From an uncultured Alphaproteobacteria bacterium (GTDB lineage: Bacteria; Pseudomonadota; Alphaproteobacteria; Rs-D84): DNA of 64,000 bases. Where the stretch lies: contig CALXMC010000006.1 in NCBI GenBank assembly GCA_944389385.1, positions 20,896-84,895 of the forward strand, read 5' to 3'. The notes below the pieces were generated by a model. The model had not been told where the DNA came from. It was given only the letters and a program-made list of their open reading frames with translations, and ran no database searches. Both the position numbers and the translations under genes were made by a program. Shown here in pieces: positions 32,831-41,373 of the stretch. Numbering within the stretch: the first letter of the stretch is position 1; each line of letters starts with the position of its first letter.

Positions 32831-35035
32831 ATGTTCAAAACGGGTGATATTGTTAAAATCTTGATACCAAACGTCGTTAATTCGGGATACGATTACCGAT
32901 TGACCGCGGATGCAGATTTGGGAACGTTTGTCCGTGTCAGCGTAATGAGACGCCCGTATATTGGCGTTGTGTATGGCGTCGGGGACAGCAATTTGCCACC
33001 TGAAAAAATCAAAGATACGATTGACGTTTTTCCCGAACATTTATCCGTTGCTGATTTGCAGTGGATAAAAAAAATGTCGGATTGGACGTTGATGACACCG
33101 GGCGCGGTATTGCGCTTAATTATAAATGTGCCGGATGCTTTTTCACCCCCGCGTATGGAACAATTATATACTTATAATCCGGACACAAAAATTCGTATGA
33201 CGGACGCGCGTCAATCTGTGGCGGACGCATTTGCATCCAACGACAACGACGCAATGAGTGCATCTGATATTCAAAACATTGCGCACGTCAGTGGCGCGGT
33301 TGTCCGTGGTATGATTTCGCGTGGGATTTTGGTGCCAACCGCATCGCGACCACGCATGACCGATTTTTCAAATTATGAATACACAGACAAGTGTAATGTC
33401 ACATTAAATGATGAACAAACCGCCGCCGCCCGGGAATTGGGCAACGCCATCCAACGCGGTGGATTTTCAGTATATTTATTGGACGGCATAACCGGCAGTG
33501 GCAAAACCCAGGTATATTTTGACGCCGCATGGCGTGCATACAGCCGTGGCGAATCTGTTTTGCTGATGATGCCTGAAATCGCTTTAACTGCGCAATTTAT
33601 GTCGCGGTATGAAAAGCGTTTCGGCGCGCCCCCTGTTGTATGGCACAGTAATTTAACCGCTGCGCGCCGGCGCGAGATTTGGCGCGGTGTGTTAAACGGG
33701 AAAATCCGTATGGTTGTTGGCACGCGCAGCGCGCTGTTTTTACCGTGGCAAAATTTGGGTCTGATTGTTGTTGATGAAGAACACGATACGTCGTACAAGC
33801 AAGAAGATATGGGAAATTACCACGCGCGTGATATGGCGGTTTTGCGTGCAAAAATCGCCGGATTCCCAGTTGTGTTGGCCAGTGCCACCCCATCGGCCGA
33901 GACACTGCAAAATGTATCCGATGGAAAATATAAAATTTTGAAATTAACATCGCGCTTTGGCGGTGCCACTTTACCGACAATCGAAACAATAGATTTACGC
34001 GAACATCGCCCAGAACAATATAAATTGTCCAACGATGCCGATGCGACGCCCATGGCGGGATATTTATCGCCCATTTTGTGTGATGCGATGCGCGAAACAT
34101 TGGCGGCGGGCCATCAAATAATGCTGTTTATAAATCGGCGTGGTTTTGCCCCAATTGTCCAGTGTCGTAAATGTGGGTGGGTTGCCCAGTGCCCTGATTG
34201 CAGTGTTGGAATGACGTATCATAAACAGATTGGCAAATTGTTGTGCCATATATGCGGTCGCACTATGACGGTTCCGCAAAAGTGCCCTGATTGTGGTAAC
34301 GATGTATCATATCGTGGTGCGGGGCTGGAAAAAATTCAGGAAGAAGTCGCCATAAAATTCCCCACGGCGCGTACCGCATTGGTGTCCAGTGATACGATTA
34401 TGTCGCGCCAGGCATTGGAACGTATTGTGCATAAAATGGAATCGGGCGAAATCGACATAGTCATCGGTACTCAAATTTTGGCCAAAGGTCACCATTTTCC
34501 GAATTTAACCTTGGTCGGTGTGGTTGATGCAGATATGGGGTTGTTCGGCACAGATTTTCGCGCGGCCGAGCATACTTTCCAGCAATTATTCCAGGTCGCC
34601 GGTCGGGCGGGGCGGGGCGATGCGCCGGGGCGGGTGCTGTTACAGACGTATCAACCAACGCACCCGGTACTGTGTGCGATTTGTGACGGTAATCGCGATG
34701 CGTTTATGGCGGCGGATATGGCGGCGCGGCGCGCTGCAAAAATGCCGCCTTATGGGCAATTGGTCGCGTTGGTAATCGAATCAAACAAAGAATCTGTATT
34801 AAAAAATTTTTGCGATGCGCTGGCGGCGGCCGTACCAAATGCGGCGGGGGTGAAATTTATGGGACCGATTGCGGCACAAATATATCAGATACGTAATTGG
34901 TATCGCATGCGCTTTTTGGTCGCAGGTGATGCGCGTGCTTTGTTGCAGCCGATTGTGTCGCATTGGTTGTCGTGTGTTCGTGTGCCTGCAAATGTTCGCA
35001 TAAAAATAGATGTTAATCCCCAGAATTTTATGTGA
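32831..35035 (+). CDS. priA: Primosomal protein N' (PriA helicase)
   Basis: A 734-residue helicase that restarts collapsed replication forks. The 3'-DNA-end-binding domain occupies the first ~110 residues. The helicase core starts with LLDGITGSGKTQVYF, then VVDEEHDTSYKQ, ASATPSAETL and a C-terminal RecA half (IVIGTQILAKGHHFPNLTLV, QVAGRAGRG). Zinc ligands are visible as CRKCGWVAQCPDCS and CHICGR...CPDCG. Full length. Confidence 0.95.
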   Translation: MFKTGDIVKILIPNVVNSGYDYRLTADADLGTFVRVSVMRRPYIGVVYGVGDSNLPPEKIKDTIDVFPEHLSVADLQWIKKMSDWTLMTPGAVLRLIINVPDAFSPPRMEQLYTYNPDTKIRMTDARQSVADAFASNDNDAMSASDIQNIAHVSGAVVRGMISRGILVPTASRPRMTDFSNYEYTDKCNVTLNDEQTAAARELGNAIQRGGFSVYLLDGITGSGKTQVYFDAAWRAYSRGESVLLMMPEIALTAQFMSRYEKRFGAPPVVWHSNLTAARRREIWRGVLNGKIRMVVGTRSALFLPWQNLGLIVVDEEHDTSYKQEDMGNYHARDMAVLRAKIAGFPVVLASATPSAETLQNVSDGKYKILKLTSRFGGATLPTIETIDLREHRPEQYKLSNDADATPMAGYLSPILCDAMRETLAAGHQIMLFINRRGFAPIVQCRKCGWVAQCPDCSVGMTYHKQIGKLLCHICGRTMTVPQKCPDCGNDVSYRGAGLEKIQEEVAIKFPTARTALVSSDTIMSRQALERIVHKMESGEIDIVIGTQILAKGHHFPNLTLVGVVDADMGLFGTDFRAAEHTFQQLFQVAGRAGRGDAPGRVLLQTYQPTHPVLCAICDGNRDAFMAADMAARRAAKMPPYGQLVALVIESNKESVLKNFCDALAAAVPNAAGVKFMGPIAAQIYQIRNWYRMRFLVAGDARALLQPIVSHWLSCVRVPANVRIKIDVNPQNFM

Positions 35036-35045
35036 TGCGCTTTGC

Positions 35046-35074
35046 TTGAAAATACACACGTTTTGTAATATAAT
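35046..35074 (+). promoter_or_regulatory. Promoter of SHOCT-domain membrane protein
   Basis: TTGAAA (35046-35051), 17 bases, TATAAT (35069-35074), 27 bases before the ATG. AAAGGGGGAAAT is the ribosome site. Confidence 0.75.
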
Positions 35075-35101
35075 TACAGCTGTAAAAAAAAGGGGGAAAT
35101 A

Positions 35102-35419
35102 ATGAGTGTGATTTTTGCATTTTTAATGATGTTTTGCCTGGTAACAATATGTATTGCTGTGTTGGCGATACCGGTCATGATTGCGAATGCGCGCGGCGTT
35201 GGTGGTGGCGCATATACTGCAATTATATTGTTATCTGTGTTTGGCATTTTTTTCGGAATCACGTGGTTTATCGCGCTGATAATGTCATTGGTATGCCGGG
35301 GCGATGTTTTTATCGGTGATGAATTGGATAAATTGGAAAAATTGTCCAAGTTGTATAAAGAAAAAGTAATTTCTAAATCCGAATATGAAAAAATGCGCGC
35401 CAAGATATTGCGTGATTAA
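35102..35419 (+). CDS. Superinfection-immunity-like membrane protein with SHOCT domain
   Basis: A 105-residue protein. Two membrane segments (VIFAFLMMFCLVTICIAVLA and YTAIILLSVFGIFFGITWFI) are separated by a short loop with P-V-M-I-A-N-A-R, which resembles the T4 Imm-like superinfection-immunity domain common in bacteria. The C-terminal ~30 residues (LEKLSKLYKEKVISKSEYEKMRAKIL) form a SHOCT motif, a short helical pair usually at protein ends. It has its own strong promoter and terminator. Whether it blocks phage DNA entry is unknown. Confidence 0.7.
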   Translation: MSVIFAFLMMFCLVTICIAVLAIPVMIANARGVGGGAYTAIILLSVFGIFFGITWFIALIMSLVCRGDVFIGDELDKLEKLSKLYKEKVISKSEYEKMRAKILRD

Positions 35420-35429
35420 AAATAAAAAA

Positions 35430-35452
35430 GCCCCGAAACGGGGCATTTATTT
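35430..35452. terminator. Bidirectional terminator
   Basis: GCCCC-GAAAC-GGGGC hairpin with A-run on one side and T-run on the other between the convergent SHOCT-protein gene and a 68-residue gene. Confidence 0.75.
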
Positions 35453-35453
35453 T

Positions 35454-35660
35454 TTATCTGTGTTTTTGACGGCGGCGCGCGCACAGTGCCGCGATACCGA
35501 CAATAATATAATCCATCAAACAGCACTTGTTTAACAATTCCGCTTCGCGCTGTTCAGCTTGGCGCAGTCTTTCTTGTTCAAATTGTTGCATTTTTTTCAC
35601 AGTTTCTGGGTTTTCCACACGTTTATCATTATCTGTGATATATAATGGTTCGTTCGGCAT
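35454..35660 (-). CDS. Small hypothetical protein with C-terminal hydrophobic segment
   Basis: A 68-residue protein. The first ~45 residues are charged and helical (MQQFEQERLRQAEQREAELL), followed by a short hydrophobic segment with two cysteines (CCLMDYIIVGIAALCA) and a basic end (RRRQKHR). It could be a tail-anchored inner-membrane protein. It is 32 bases upstream of the VirB11-like gene's stop codon on the same strand, so it may be its operon partner. Confidence 0.55.
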   Translation of the reverse strand: MPNEPLYITDNDKRVENPETVKKMQQFEQERLRQAEQREAELLNKCCLMDYIIVGIAALCARRRQKHR

Positions 35661-35692
35661 AATAAAACTCCTTGGGTAAAATTTACGGGGTA

Positions 35693-36652
35693 TTATACCA
35701 CTTCTGTTACCGCACGCAAGGCCCCATCACGTGATAATTGTACAACCCGGATTTTTTTCTTCATTTCTGCAATTAAATCAGTACGGTCGTACGCGGGTTG
35801 AGTGTGTAAAATACGGTCTGCGAACGCGGCGTATGCGGCCTCGGCACTTTCGGCGTGTATAGTTGTATAAAAATGGTCGTGCCCCGTCCCCAACATTTCC
35901 CACAACACAGATGCGTTATCAGTTGAAATTTCGCCACCTATAATTACATCTGGGGTCATGCGTACAACCAAATCCAATAATCGCGCATAGTTAAAATCAT
36001 TTGTTTGCTCGGTTCGGGACAAAATAAAATGCACATGATTCGGTTGTGGGACGTTTATTTCACGGGCGTCTTCGACGGTAATCACACGGCTGTTTTGATC
36101 GATCAAGGTTAACATGTGGTTCAAAAAAGTCGTTTTACCAGTTGCGGTTGCGCCGCTGATTAAAATGGGGCTGCCATCATTTATGGCCGACATCAGTCGA
36201 TCGTACGGGTCGTCTGGTCGTTTTGATTCGCGTGGTTTTACCCGCATCAGTTTTTGTCCGCGCTTCAAATGATAATTTTCAAACGATGTTTCCGGCGCAG
36301 ACGTTCCGCGAATATTTAACGCGACGCCGCCCGTAATATCGCGGTCGTCATATTGGACATTCGGACCCGCGATTGCGGTAAACCTGTGATTTCCGGGCAA
36401 AGTGGCATATACGACCGGCATCCCATGAATTGGATCAAACGGCCGTTCGTATATATTTGCGACTGTATGAATCAAATCAACCAAGTATTGTTTTGTTAAA
36501 ACTTCGGCATTATATGCAACCCATGGAACGCGCGCACCATGCAGGCGCATCCAAACCTCGCCCGCGTGATTTATGGCGATTTCTTCTACAAACGAAGGTT
36601 TATAGAATTCTTCCAATGGCTTTAACAAAGAATCCAGAACTACATTTGACAT
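35693..36652 (-). CDS. VirB11-like type IV secretion ATPase
   Basis: VirB11 is the hexameric ATPase that powers type IV secretion. The frame begins far upstream, but the ATG at 36652 (MSNVVLDSLLKPLEEF) is the conserved start of the domain, giving about 319 residues. Motifs are ISGATATGKTTFLNHML (Walker A), ITVEDAREINVPQPNH, TPDVIIGGEISTDNASVLWEML (Asp box and Walker B) and TTIHAESAEAA. The gene is not next to VirB10 or VirB9, so the secretion genes are scattered, as in Rickettsiales. Confidence 0.85.
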   Translation of the reverse strand: MSNVVLDSLLKPLEEFYKPSFVEEIAINHAGEVWMRLHGARVPWVAYNAEVLTKQYLVDLIHTVANIYERPFDPIHGMPVVYATLPGNHRFTAIAGPNVQYDDRDITGGVALNIRGTSAPETSFENYHLKRGQKLMRVKPRESKRPDDPYDRLMSAINDGSPILISGATATGKTTFLNHMLTLIDQNSRVITVEDAREINVPQPNHVHFILSRTEQTNDFNYARLLDLVVRMTPDVIIGGEISTDNASVLWEMLGTGHDHFYTTIHAESAEAAYAAFADRILHTQPAYDRTDLIAEMKKKIRVVQLSRDGALRAVTEVV

Positions 36653-36728
36653 CATACAGATTTTATCACAAATCGTGACTTGAATCAAAATGCTTTATTT
36701 GATAAAATTGAAAAAAAGAGAGACAAAA

Positions 36729-37292
36729 ATGAAAAAAAGTTTATTGTTTGTATTATGTTCGGTCTTTGTATTGGGTGCATGTAATACGGGCGCTGATACA
36801 CCATATAATACCGATGATTTTGCGGGTGGTGGTGCGGATGCACCGTTGTATAACGAACGTACCAGCACATTTATGCAGGCTGATAATGAATATTCGAACA
36901 TAGATTCATATAAACCCAAAACCGATGCAGAAAAAGAGGCCAGCAACAACCGTTGGAATACGGCACGGATGGAAACCCGGTGGCAAGAATACCGCGGCAC
37001 AATGGTTCGGGTCCAGATTTTGTTGGGAAATACAGATGTACGTGAAATGCGCCTGCGCTTGATGCAGAATGCCGACGGAATGGATGTTGATGGCGATAAT
37101 CGCACCGTATTGGCCAAGGTTGCAGATTACGAAATGAAACGTATATGTGGACGTAACGCAGACAGCATTGTGATGGTATACGACAGACCGTCTTTTGATG
37201 TTATGCGTCCGACGCCTTACTTTGATTACAGGGTCGAGGCCGAAGGTTCAACCATGCGTGAATACGGATTCAGATGCGTATATAACAATTAA
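36729..37292 (+). CDS. Lipoprotein of unknown function
   Basis: The start at 36729 gives a signal peptide with a lipobox (VLGACNTGA, cysteine at 19) and 187 residues. The mature part is soluble with a RXXXXRGTMVRVQI stretch and single cysteines near the end. It is preceded by GAGAGACAAAA. A second lipoprotein (FKBP-type) follows after 32 bases in the same direction, so the two probably form an envelope operon. No family recognised. Confidence 0.65.
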   Translation: MKKSLLFVLCSVFVLGACNTGADTPYNTDDFAGGGADAPLYNERTSTFMQADNEYSNIDSYKPKTDAEKEASNNRWNTARMETRWQEYRGTMVRVQILLGNTDVREMRLRLMQNADGMDVDGDNRTVLAKVADYEMKRICGRNADSIVMVYDRPSFDVMRPTPYFDYRVEAEGSTMREYGFRCVYNN

Positions 37293-37324
37293 AGTAACAA
37301 AATAAACAAATAAAGGGTGAAAAT

Positions 37325-37654
37325 ATGAAGAAATTTATGTCTGCGGTTGCATTGTGTGGTGCAATGTTGTTAACGGGATGCGATGGTAATGCCGGTGCAC
37401 AAAATGGTGATACCGTTGTTATCGATTTCGCGGGTTACAAAGATGGTGTCGCGTTTGCTGGCGGTACTGCGACAAATTTCCCACTGGTTTTGGGCAGTGG
37501 CCAGTTTGTCCCCGGATTTGAAGAACAACTGGTTGGAATGGAAGTTGGCGAAACACGTGATATCAACATCACATTCCCTGAAAACTATGTACCCGAACTG
37601 GCGGGCCAGGATGTTGTGTTTACAGTCACTGTAAACGAGATTGTGAAACAATAA
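37325..37654 (+). CDS. FKBP-type peptidyl-prolyl isomerase lipoprotein
   Basis: A 109-residue lipoprotein with signal and lipobox (LLTGCDGN). The rest is an FKBP domain of trigger-factor type: [57 protein letters not shown], and [14 protein letters not shown]. It would help fold proteins in the periplasm or at the membrane. The domain is compact, missing the usual flap residues of larger FKBPs. A terminator follows immediately. Confidence 0.85.
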   Translation: MKKFMSAVALCGAMLLTGCDGNAGAQNGDTVVIDFAGYKDGVAFAGGTATNFPLVLGSGQFVPGFEEQLVGMEVGETRDINITFPENYVPELAGQDVVFTVTVNEIVKQ

Positions 37655-37660
37655 AAAAAA

Positions 37661-37682
37661 CGCCCGTTTGGGCGTTTTTTTT
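37661..37682. terminator. Terminator between FKBP gene and lpxI
   Basis: CGCCC-GTTT-GGGCG hairpin with eight A before and eight T after, so it can work on both convergent genes. Confidence 0.85.
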
Positions 37683-37702
37683 CATTTATATTAAGTATCG
37701 AA

Positions 37703-38533
37703 TTATTTCACAGCAACGATAAATATCTTTAATTCATTTGCACGTTTGATAACGGCATCTTTATCCACAACAAAACACGTTTCAGCATTGACGATGATTC
37801 CGCGTAATTTGGCGGCTGCAACTGCGTTTATTGTATCAACGCCGATGGCTGGAATGTCGATTCTTAAATCTTGGCCGGGTTTGGTCATTTTTGCAAATAC
37901 CCCACTGGGGCGTTTGTGGTTGCGCCGCATATCAACCACGCGTTCCAACATTTTTGCAGTTCCCTCGGCGGCTTCGACTGCGATAACTTGCTTGTCAACA
38001 ACGACAGATGCGCCAATATCAGCCATTCCGATTGTGTGTGATACGTCGATTGCGCGTTCTATATCGCGCGCGTCGCGTGCGTTTGGTTTTGTTTTTGTTT
38101 GCACGCCCGCGTGTTGAAATGTCAATTCAGGTGCCACATCTTGGGCCGCGACAATTTCGAAACCACGTTTTTCCAATGCTTTGTTTAATGCAACCGCCAT
38201 AGAATCATACCCCCGTTGATGTTTCAAAATGCTGAACAATAATCCAATCGACCATAAATCAGGCCGCAAATCAGACAGATTCGGATGTCCCAATGCGCCG
38301 ACAAAGGTCAGTTTTTTTATCCCACGTTTACGAAATTGGCGCACAGCCGGCCAACCACCTGCGGGTCGTACGGCAATATCTGGATTCAAGCGCGGATCAT
38401 AAAATGGTTTTAATCCAACAACGTAAACTTCCCATCCATTGCGGCGCAAAGCGTCGCGTGTGAAAAATGGTAAATCCAACGCGCCTGCAACCAGTGCGAT
38501 TTTTTTATCTGATTTTTTTGTACTTTTCTTCAT
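37703..38533 (-). CDS. lpxI: UDP-2,3-diacylglucosamine pyrophosphatase LpxI
   Basis: LpxI cleaves UDP-2,3-diacylglucosamine in lipid A synthesis, replacing LpxH in Alphaproteobacteria and some others. The 276-residue protein shows KIALVAGALDLPFFTRDALRRNG, LTFVGALGHPNLSDLRPD, ERGFEIVAAQDVAPE-like text, GASVVVDKQVIAVEAAEGTAKMLERV and PAIGVDTINAVAAAKLRGIIV, all typical. The start was set at MKKSTKKSDKKI; the longer frame adds 12 residues without homology. It implies that the organism makes lipid A. Confidence 0.9.
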   Translation of the reverse strand: MKKSTKKSDKKIALVAGALDLPFFTRDALRRNGWEVYVVGLKPFYDPRLNPDIAVRPAGGWPAVRQFRKRGIKKLTFVGALGHPNLSDLRPDLWSIGLLFSILKHQRGYDSMAVALNKALEKRGFEIVAAQDVAPELTFQHAGVQTKTKPNARDARDIERAIDVSHTIGMADIGASVVVDKQVIAVEAAEGTAKMLERVVDMRRNHKRPSGVFAKMTKPGQDLRIDIPAIGVDTINAVAAAKLRGIIVNAETCFVVDKDAVIKRANELKIFIVAVK

Positions 38534-38621
38534 ATTTTTAATGGTACGAATAAAACAGGCTGGAATCAAGTTTCAATTTATGCTAAAATTCAATCAGCAA
38601 TAAATTTTTGGTGGAATTAAA

Positions 38622-39383
38622 ATGAAAAAAATATCATACCTGGGGATTTTGTCTGTATTACTGTCATGGCCGGCATTTGCGGGATACAATGATGAATTAT
38701 TTCGGGCCGAGGTCACAGAAGGACTGGATTTGGTTGGTGCACGTGCAAATGCCGATTTGCCGGACGATGCGCCTGGGGCATTGGGTGCGGATGTGTATTT
38801 GACTGACGGTTCCGCCGATAACGAAGATATTCAATTGTTTATTCCGACAAAGATGTATATGCGTGCAGGTGGTGGATATACTTTACCGTTTGCAACAGAT
38901 GTGGCGCGTATGGGTGATGTTGAATACGAAAGTAAAAACAGTTGGACGACCCAGATTGGCGTTGGTTGGAATTTGTCATCATATATTCGCACCGAACTGG
39001 ATTTCCAAGAATCTACACTGGATTTTGATGGAACGGATTTGGGGGCGTCGTACCAAACAATTGGTGGAATGCTGTATTTCGATTTGGCGCGCAGATATGT
39101 TTTCATGGGCGACATCACGTATCGTCGGCGCTTTGTGCCGTTCATGGGTGTTGGTGTTGCGGCCGGGTTGTACAGTTTTGATGGCGACGGTGGCGCGGAT
39201 GGATTCGTAATGGCGGCGCCGCGTGCAACAATTGGGTTTAACGTTATGTTAAATGATTTGATTGGAATCGACATTATGTACCAATACCAGATGATGTTGG
39301 GTAACGGGTTTGGTTGGAATGTTCGTGCGGGTGGCGTTGATAATATCAGTAATGTTATGGCGTCTTTCCGGGTGAATTTCTGA
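38622..39383 (+). CDS. Outer-membrane beta-barrel protein
   Basis: A 253-residue exported protein: signal peptide MKKISYLGILSVLLSWPAFA, then an acidic N-terminal stretch and a barrel with regular strand pairs (YMRAGGGYTLPF, TQIGVGWNLSSYIRTELDF, YVFMGDITYRRRFVPFMGVGVAAGLY) ending in VMASFRVNF, a BAM signal ending in phenylalanine. It resembles small porin-like surface proteins. The following gene encodes a related barrel. Confidence 0.75.
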   Translation: MKKISYLGILSVLLSWPAFAGYNDELFRAEVTEGLDLVGARANADLPDDAPGALGADVYLTDGSADNEDIQLFIPTKMYMRAGGGYTLPFATDVARMGDVEYESKNSWTTQIGVGWNLSSYIRTELDFQESTLDFDGTDLGASYQTIGGMLYFDLARRYVFMGDITYRRRFVPFMGVGVAAGLYSFDGDGGADGFVMAAPRATIGFNVMLNDLIGIDIMYQYQMMLGNGFGWNVRAGGVDNISNVMASFRVNF

Positions 39384-39401
39384 TAAAGGACGGGGTTAAA
39401 A

Positions 39402-40040
39402 ATGAAATTAAAAATTCTGTGTGGCACAATTTTTTGTATGTTGACGTTTGCGGCAAATGCGGCGATTCCATACCGGACTGAACATATAGACAAACCAATC
39501 CAGATACCTATGTCGGGTAATGATGATCAGGCTTTGGCCCGTCTGCGTCGGTTTTATGTTGGCGGTATGTATGATTTTACATTGTGGAATGACGGCGAAG
39601 ATTTACGTGGCAAAAATACTTCTTCGTTCGAAGTTGTTGCGGGTGTTCGACCATTTGATATTTTCCGGGTCGAGGCTAACTATATCCACAATTCGGCAAA
39701 ATGGGATAAATTCGAATCGACCAACGAAATCGCAATGTTGAACGCGTTTTTGGATGCGCGTATTGGAAATATGTATCGTCCATTTTATCGTCAACGTATG
39801 GTTCCGTATGTTGGATTGGGCATCGGGGCGGCATGGAATAAATCCGATGACGTAACGATTGAAAACGAGTTTACGCCTGTGGCGGCGGTTATGGCCGGGT
39901 TGGGTGTCGAATTGGGCGAGTTTTTTGCACTGGATTTTGGTTACAGATACATGTACATGTTTACACCAAAATTCGAAATTGCGCCGAATTTTTCGCCCGC
40001 AGGACACCAATTCCGTGTTGGGGCACGTATACATTTCTAG
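39402..40040 (+). CDS. Outer-membrane beta-barrel protein, related
   Basis: A 212-residue exported protein, 18 bases after the previous barrel gene. A signal peptide (MKLKILCGTIFCMLTFAANA) precedes an eight-strand-like barrel: RRFYVGGMYDFTLW, FRVEANYIHNSAKW, MVPYVGLGIGAAWN, LGVELGEFFALDFGYRYMYMF, ending in FRVGARIHF. The layout is shared with the upstream protein, so the two may arise from duplication. Probably an immunogenic surface or OmpW/OmpA-like barrel. Function unknown. Confidence 0.72.
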   Translation: MKLKILCGTIFCMLTFAANAAIPYRTEHIDKPIQIPMSGNDDQALARLRRFYVGGMYDFTLWNDGEDLRGKNTSSFEVVAGVRPFDIFRVEANYIHNSAKWDKFESTNEIAMLNAFLDARIGNMYRPFYRQRMVPYVGLGIGAAWNKSDDVTIENEFTPVAAVMAGLGVELGEFFALDFGYRYMYMFTPKFEIAPNFSPAGHQFRVGARIHF

Positions 40041-40052
40041 ACATCTGATATT

Positions 40053-40982
40053 ATGAAAACTTGTCCGTTTTTTGGCGTGTGTGGTGGATGCAAGTATGAT
40101 GTTGCAGCATCTGATTATCGTGAAAAAAAATTGGATTTGATATCGGATTTACCAATAACAGGGCAGCCTTGGTGGGGTGTGCCCGCCACACGCCGGCGTG
40201 CAGATTTCGCGTTTGCAGACGGTGCGTTTGGTTTTTATCGTAACCGTTCAAAAAATATAGTTCAAATAACCGAATGCCCTTTGTTGTGCCCGGAAATTAA
40301 CGCGGTTATACCGCAATTGGCGGCAATGCCATGGGGCGGGGCGGGTGCGTGCTTGGTAACTTTGTGTGATAATGGGTTGGATGTTGCTGTAACGTCGTCT
40401 GTGCCATATTTTTCATCTGAATTCAAGCGTGCGTCTGAAAATTTGCCTGTAATACGCGTTACATGGAATGGTCGGGTTGTAATGCAAAAAATACAACCGA
40501 CTGTGAATTTCGCAGGACACGTTGTTGATTATTCGCCAAATGCGTTTTTACAACCGACCATCCCCAGTGAAAATGCAATTCGCGACATGGTTATAAAAGA
40601 GGCGTCTGGTGCACATCGTGTGGCTGATTTATTTTGTGGGTTGGGGAATTTTACATTTGCGTTAAATGCGGATGGTTTTGATATATCGGGCATTGGGATA
40701 AAACGTGATTTATTTGTACATCCATTGACTGTTGGAATGTTGAATCAGTACGACTGTGTTGTAATGGATCCGCCGCGCGCCGGCGCGTATGCACAATGTC
40801 GTGAATTGGTAAAAAGCAATGTTAAACGTGTGATTTACGTTTCGTGCAATCCAGATTCTTGGCGGCGTGATGCGGGCATATTGTCGCGGGGCGGATTTGA
40901 ATTAAAACACCTTGTCCCCGTTGACCAGTTTTTGGGCAGTGTTCATTGGGAATTATTTTCAGTATTCATTCGTAATAAATAA
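40053..40982 (+). CDS. TrmA/RlmD-like RNA (uracil-5-)-methyltransferase
   Basis: A 309-residue SAM enzyme. The N-terminus carries a C-x5-C-x2-C iron-sulfur-like motif (CPFFGVCGGCKYD), and the fold shows VADLFCGLGNFTFAL, VVMDPPRAGAYAQC and the catalytic cysteine in VIYVSCNPDSWRRDAG. It matches enzymes that make 5-methyluridine in tRNA or 23S rRNA. It lacks the N-terminal TRAM domain and is shorter than E. coli RlmD (about 430 residues), so which uridine it modifies is unclear. Confidence 0.85.
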   Translation: MKTCPFFGVCGGCKYDVAASDYREKKLDLISDLPITGQPWWGVPATRRRADFAFADGAFGFYRNRSKNIVQITECPLLCPEINAVIPQLAAMPWGGAGACLVTLCDNGLDVAVTSSVPYFSSEFKRASENLPVIRVTWNGRVVMQKIQPTVNFAGHVVDYSPNAFLQPTIPSENAIRDMVIKEASGAHRVADLFCGLGNFTFALNADGFDISGIGIKRDLFVHPLTVGMLNQYDCVVMDPPRAGAYAQCRELVKSNVKRVIYVSCNPDSWRRDAGILSRGGFELKHLVPVDQFLGSVHWELFSVFIRNK

Positions 40983-41157
40983 AAAAACGCCGGCGGTTTC
41001 CCGCCGGTGTTTCCGAATGCCCCGAAAGGAAGGAAAGGAGAAAAAGAAATTGGGCATTCTAAACCAAGTATGGGGCCCAGAGTCCAGAGGAGAGAGAATG
41101 TAGGAGGGAGTCTGAATCCCTGAACCCCATTGTGTCGCAGGGTTATCCCCTTTGACG
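40981..41157 (-). ncRNA. Candidate trans-acting sRNA with anti-Shine-Dalgarno loops
   Basis: Minus strand. It starts about 7 bases after a TTGACA-17-TACATT promoter and ends in a strong terminator (CACCGGCGG-GAAA-CCGCCGGCG plus seven T), about 177 nt. Two hairpins expose pyrimidine-rich loops: one with CCCTCCT (includes CCUCCU, the 16S anti-SD sequence), the other with CTCCTTTCCTTCC enclosed by an 8-bp GAATGCCC/GGGCATTC stem. On the plus strand the hairpin has no T-run, so transcription is minus. The architecture recalls alphaproteobacterial sRNAs that use exposed CCUCC loops to block ribosome binding. Confidence 0.65.
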
Positions 41158-41163
41158 AATCGA

Positions 41164-41192
41164 AATGTAATACATTTTTAGTTATTTGTCAA
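41164..41192 (-). promoter_or_regulatory. Promoter of the minus-strand sRNA
   Basis: Minus strand: TTGACA (41187-41192), 17 bases, TACATT (41164-41169). A second TTGACA (41200-41205) with a poorer -10 lies just upstream. Confidence 0.7.
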
Positions 41193-41312
41193 GTATTTTT
41201 GTCAAATTTATTTTTTTAGTGTTTGTTTTAGGATGCAACTCCTTGATTTTTCGGTGTTTTAGGAAATCGTCCTTGTTGTTTGTCACGCTGTGTTGGAATA
41301 AAATCAATATCA

Positions 41313-41354
41313 GACATAAGTCAATTATGTCAATAAATTCGGATTTTTCCGAAT
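41313..41354 (+). promoter_or_regulatory. Two inverted repeats upstream of HTH gene
   Basis: GACATAA-GTCAA-TTATGTC (41313-41331) and ATTCGGA-TTTT-TCCGAAT (41337-41354) lie 20-61 bases before the start of the small HTH gene. They are plausible operators for its autoregulation. Confidence 0.45.
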
Positions 41355-41373
41355 AAAACCACAGGAGAGAGAA

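Noticed and set aside
32783..33040. Extended N-terminus of the kinase-like protein
   Set aside because: It would run antisense through the priA start; the kinase domain begins later and an internal ATG at 32782 fits better.
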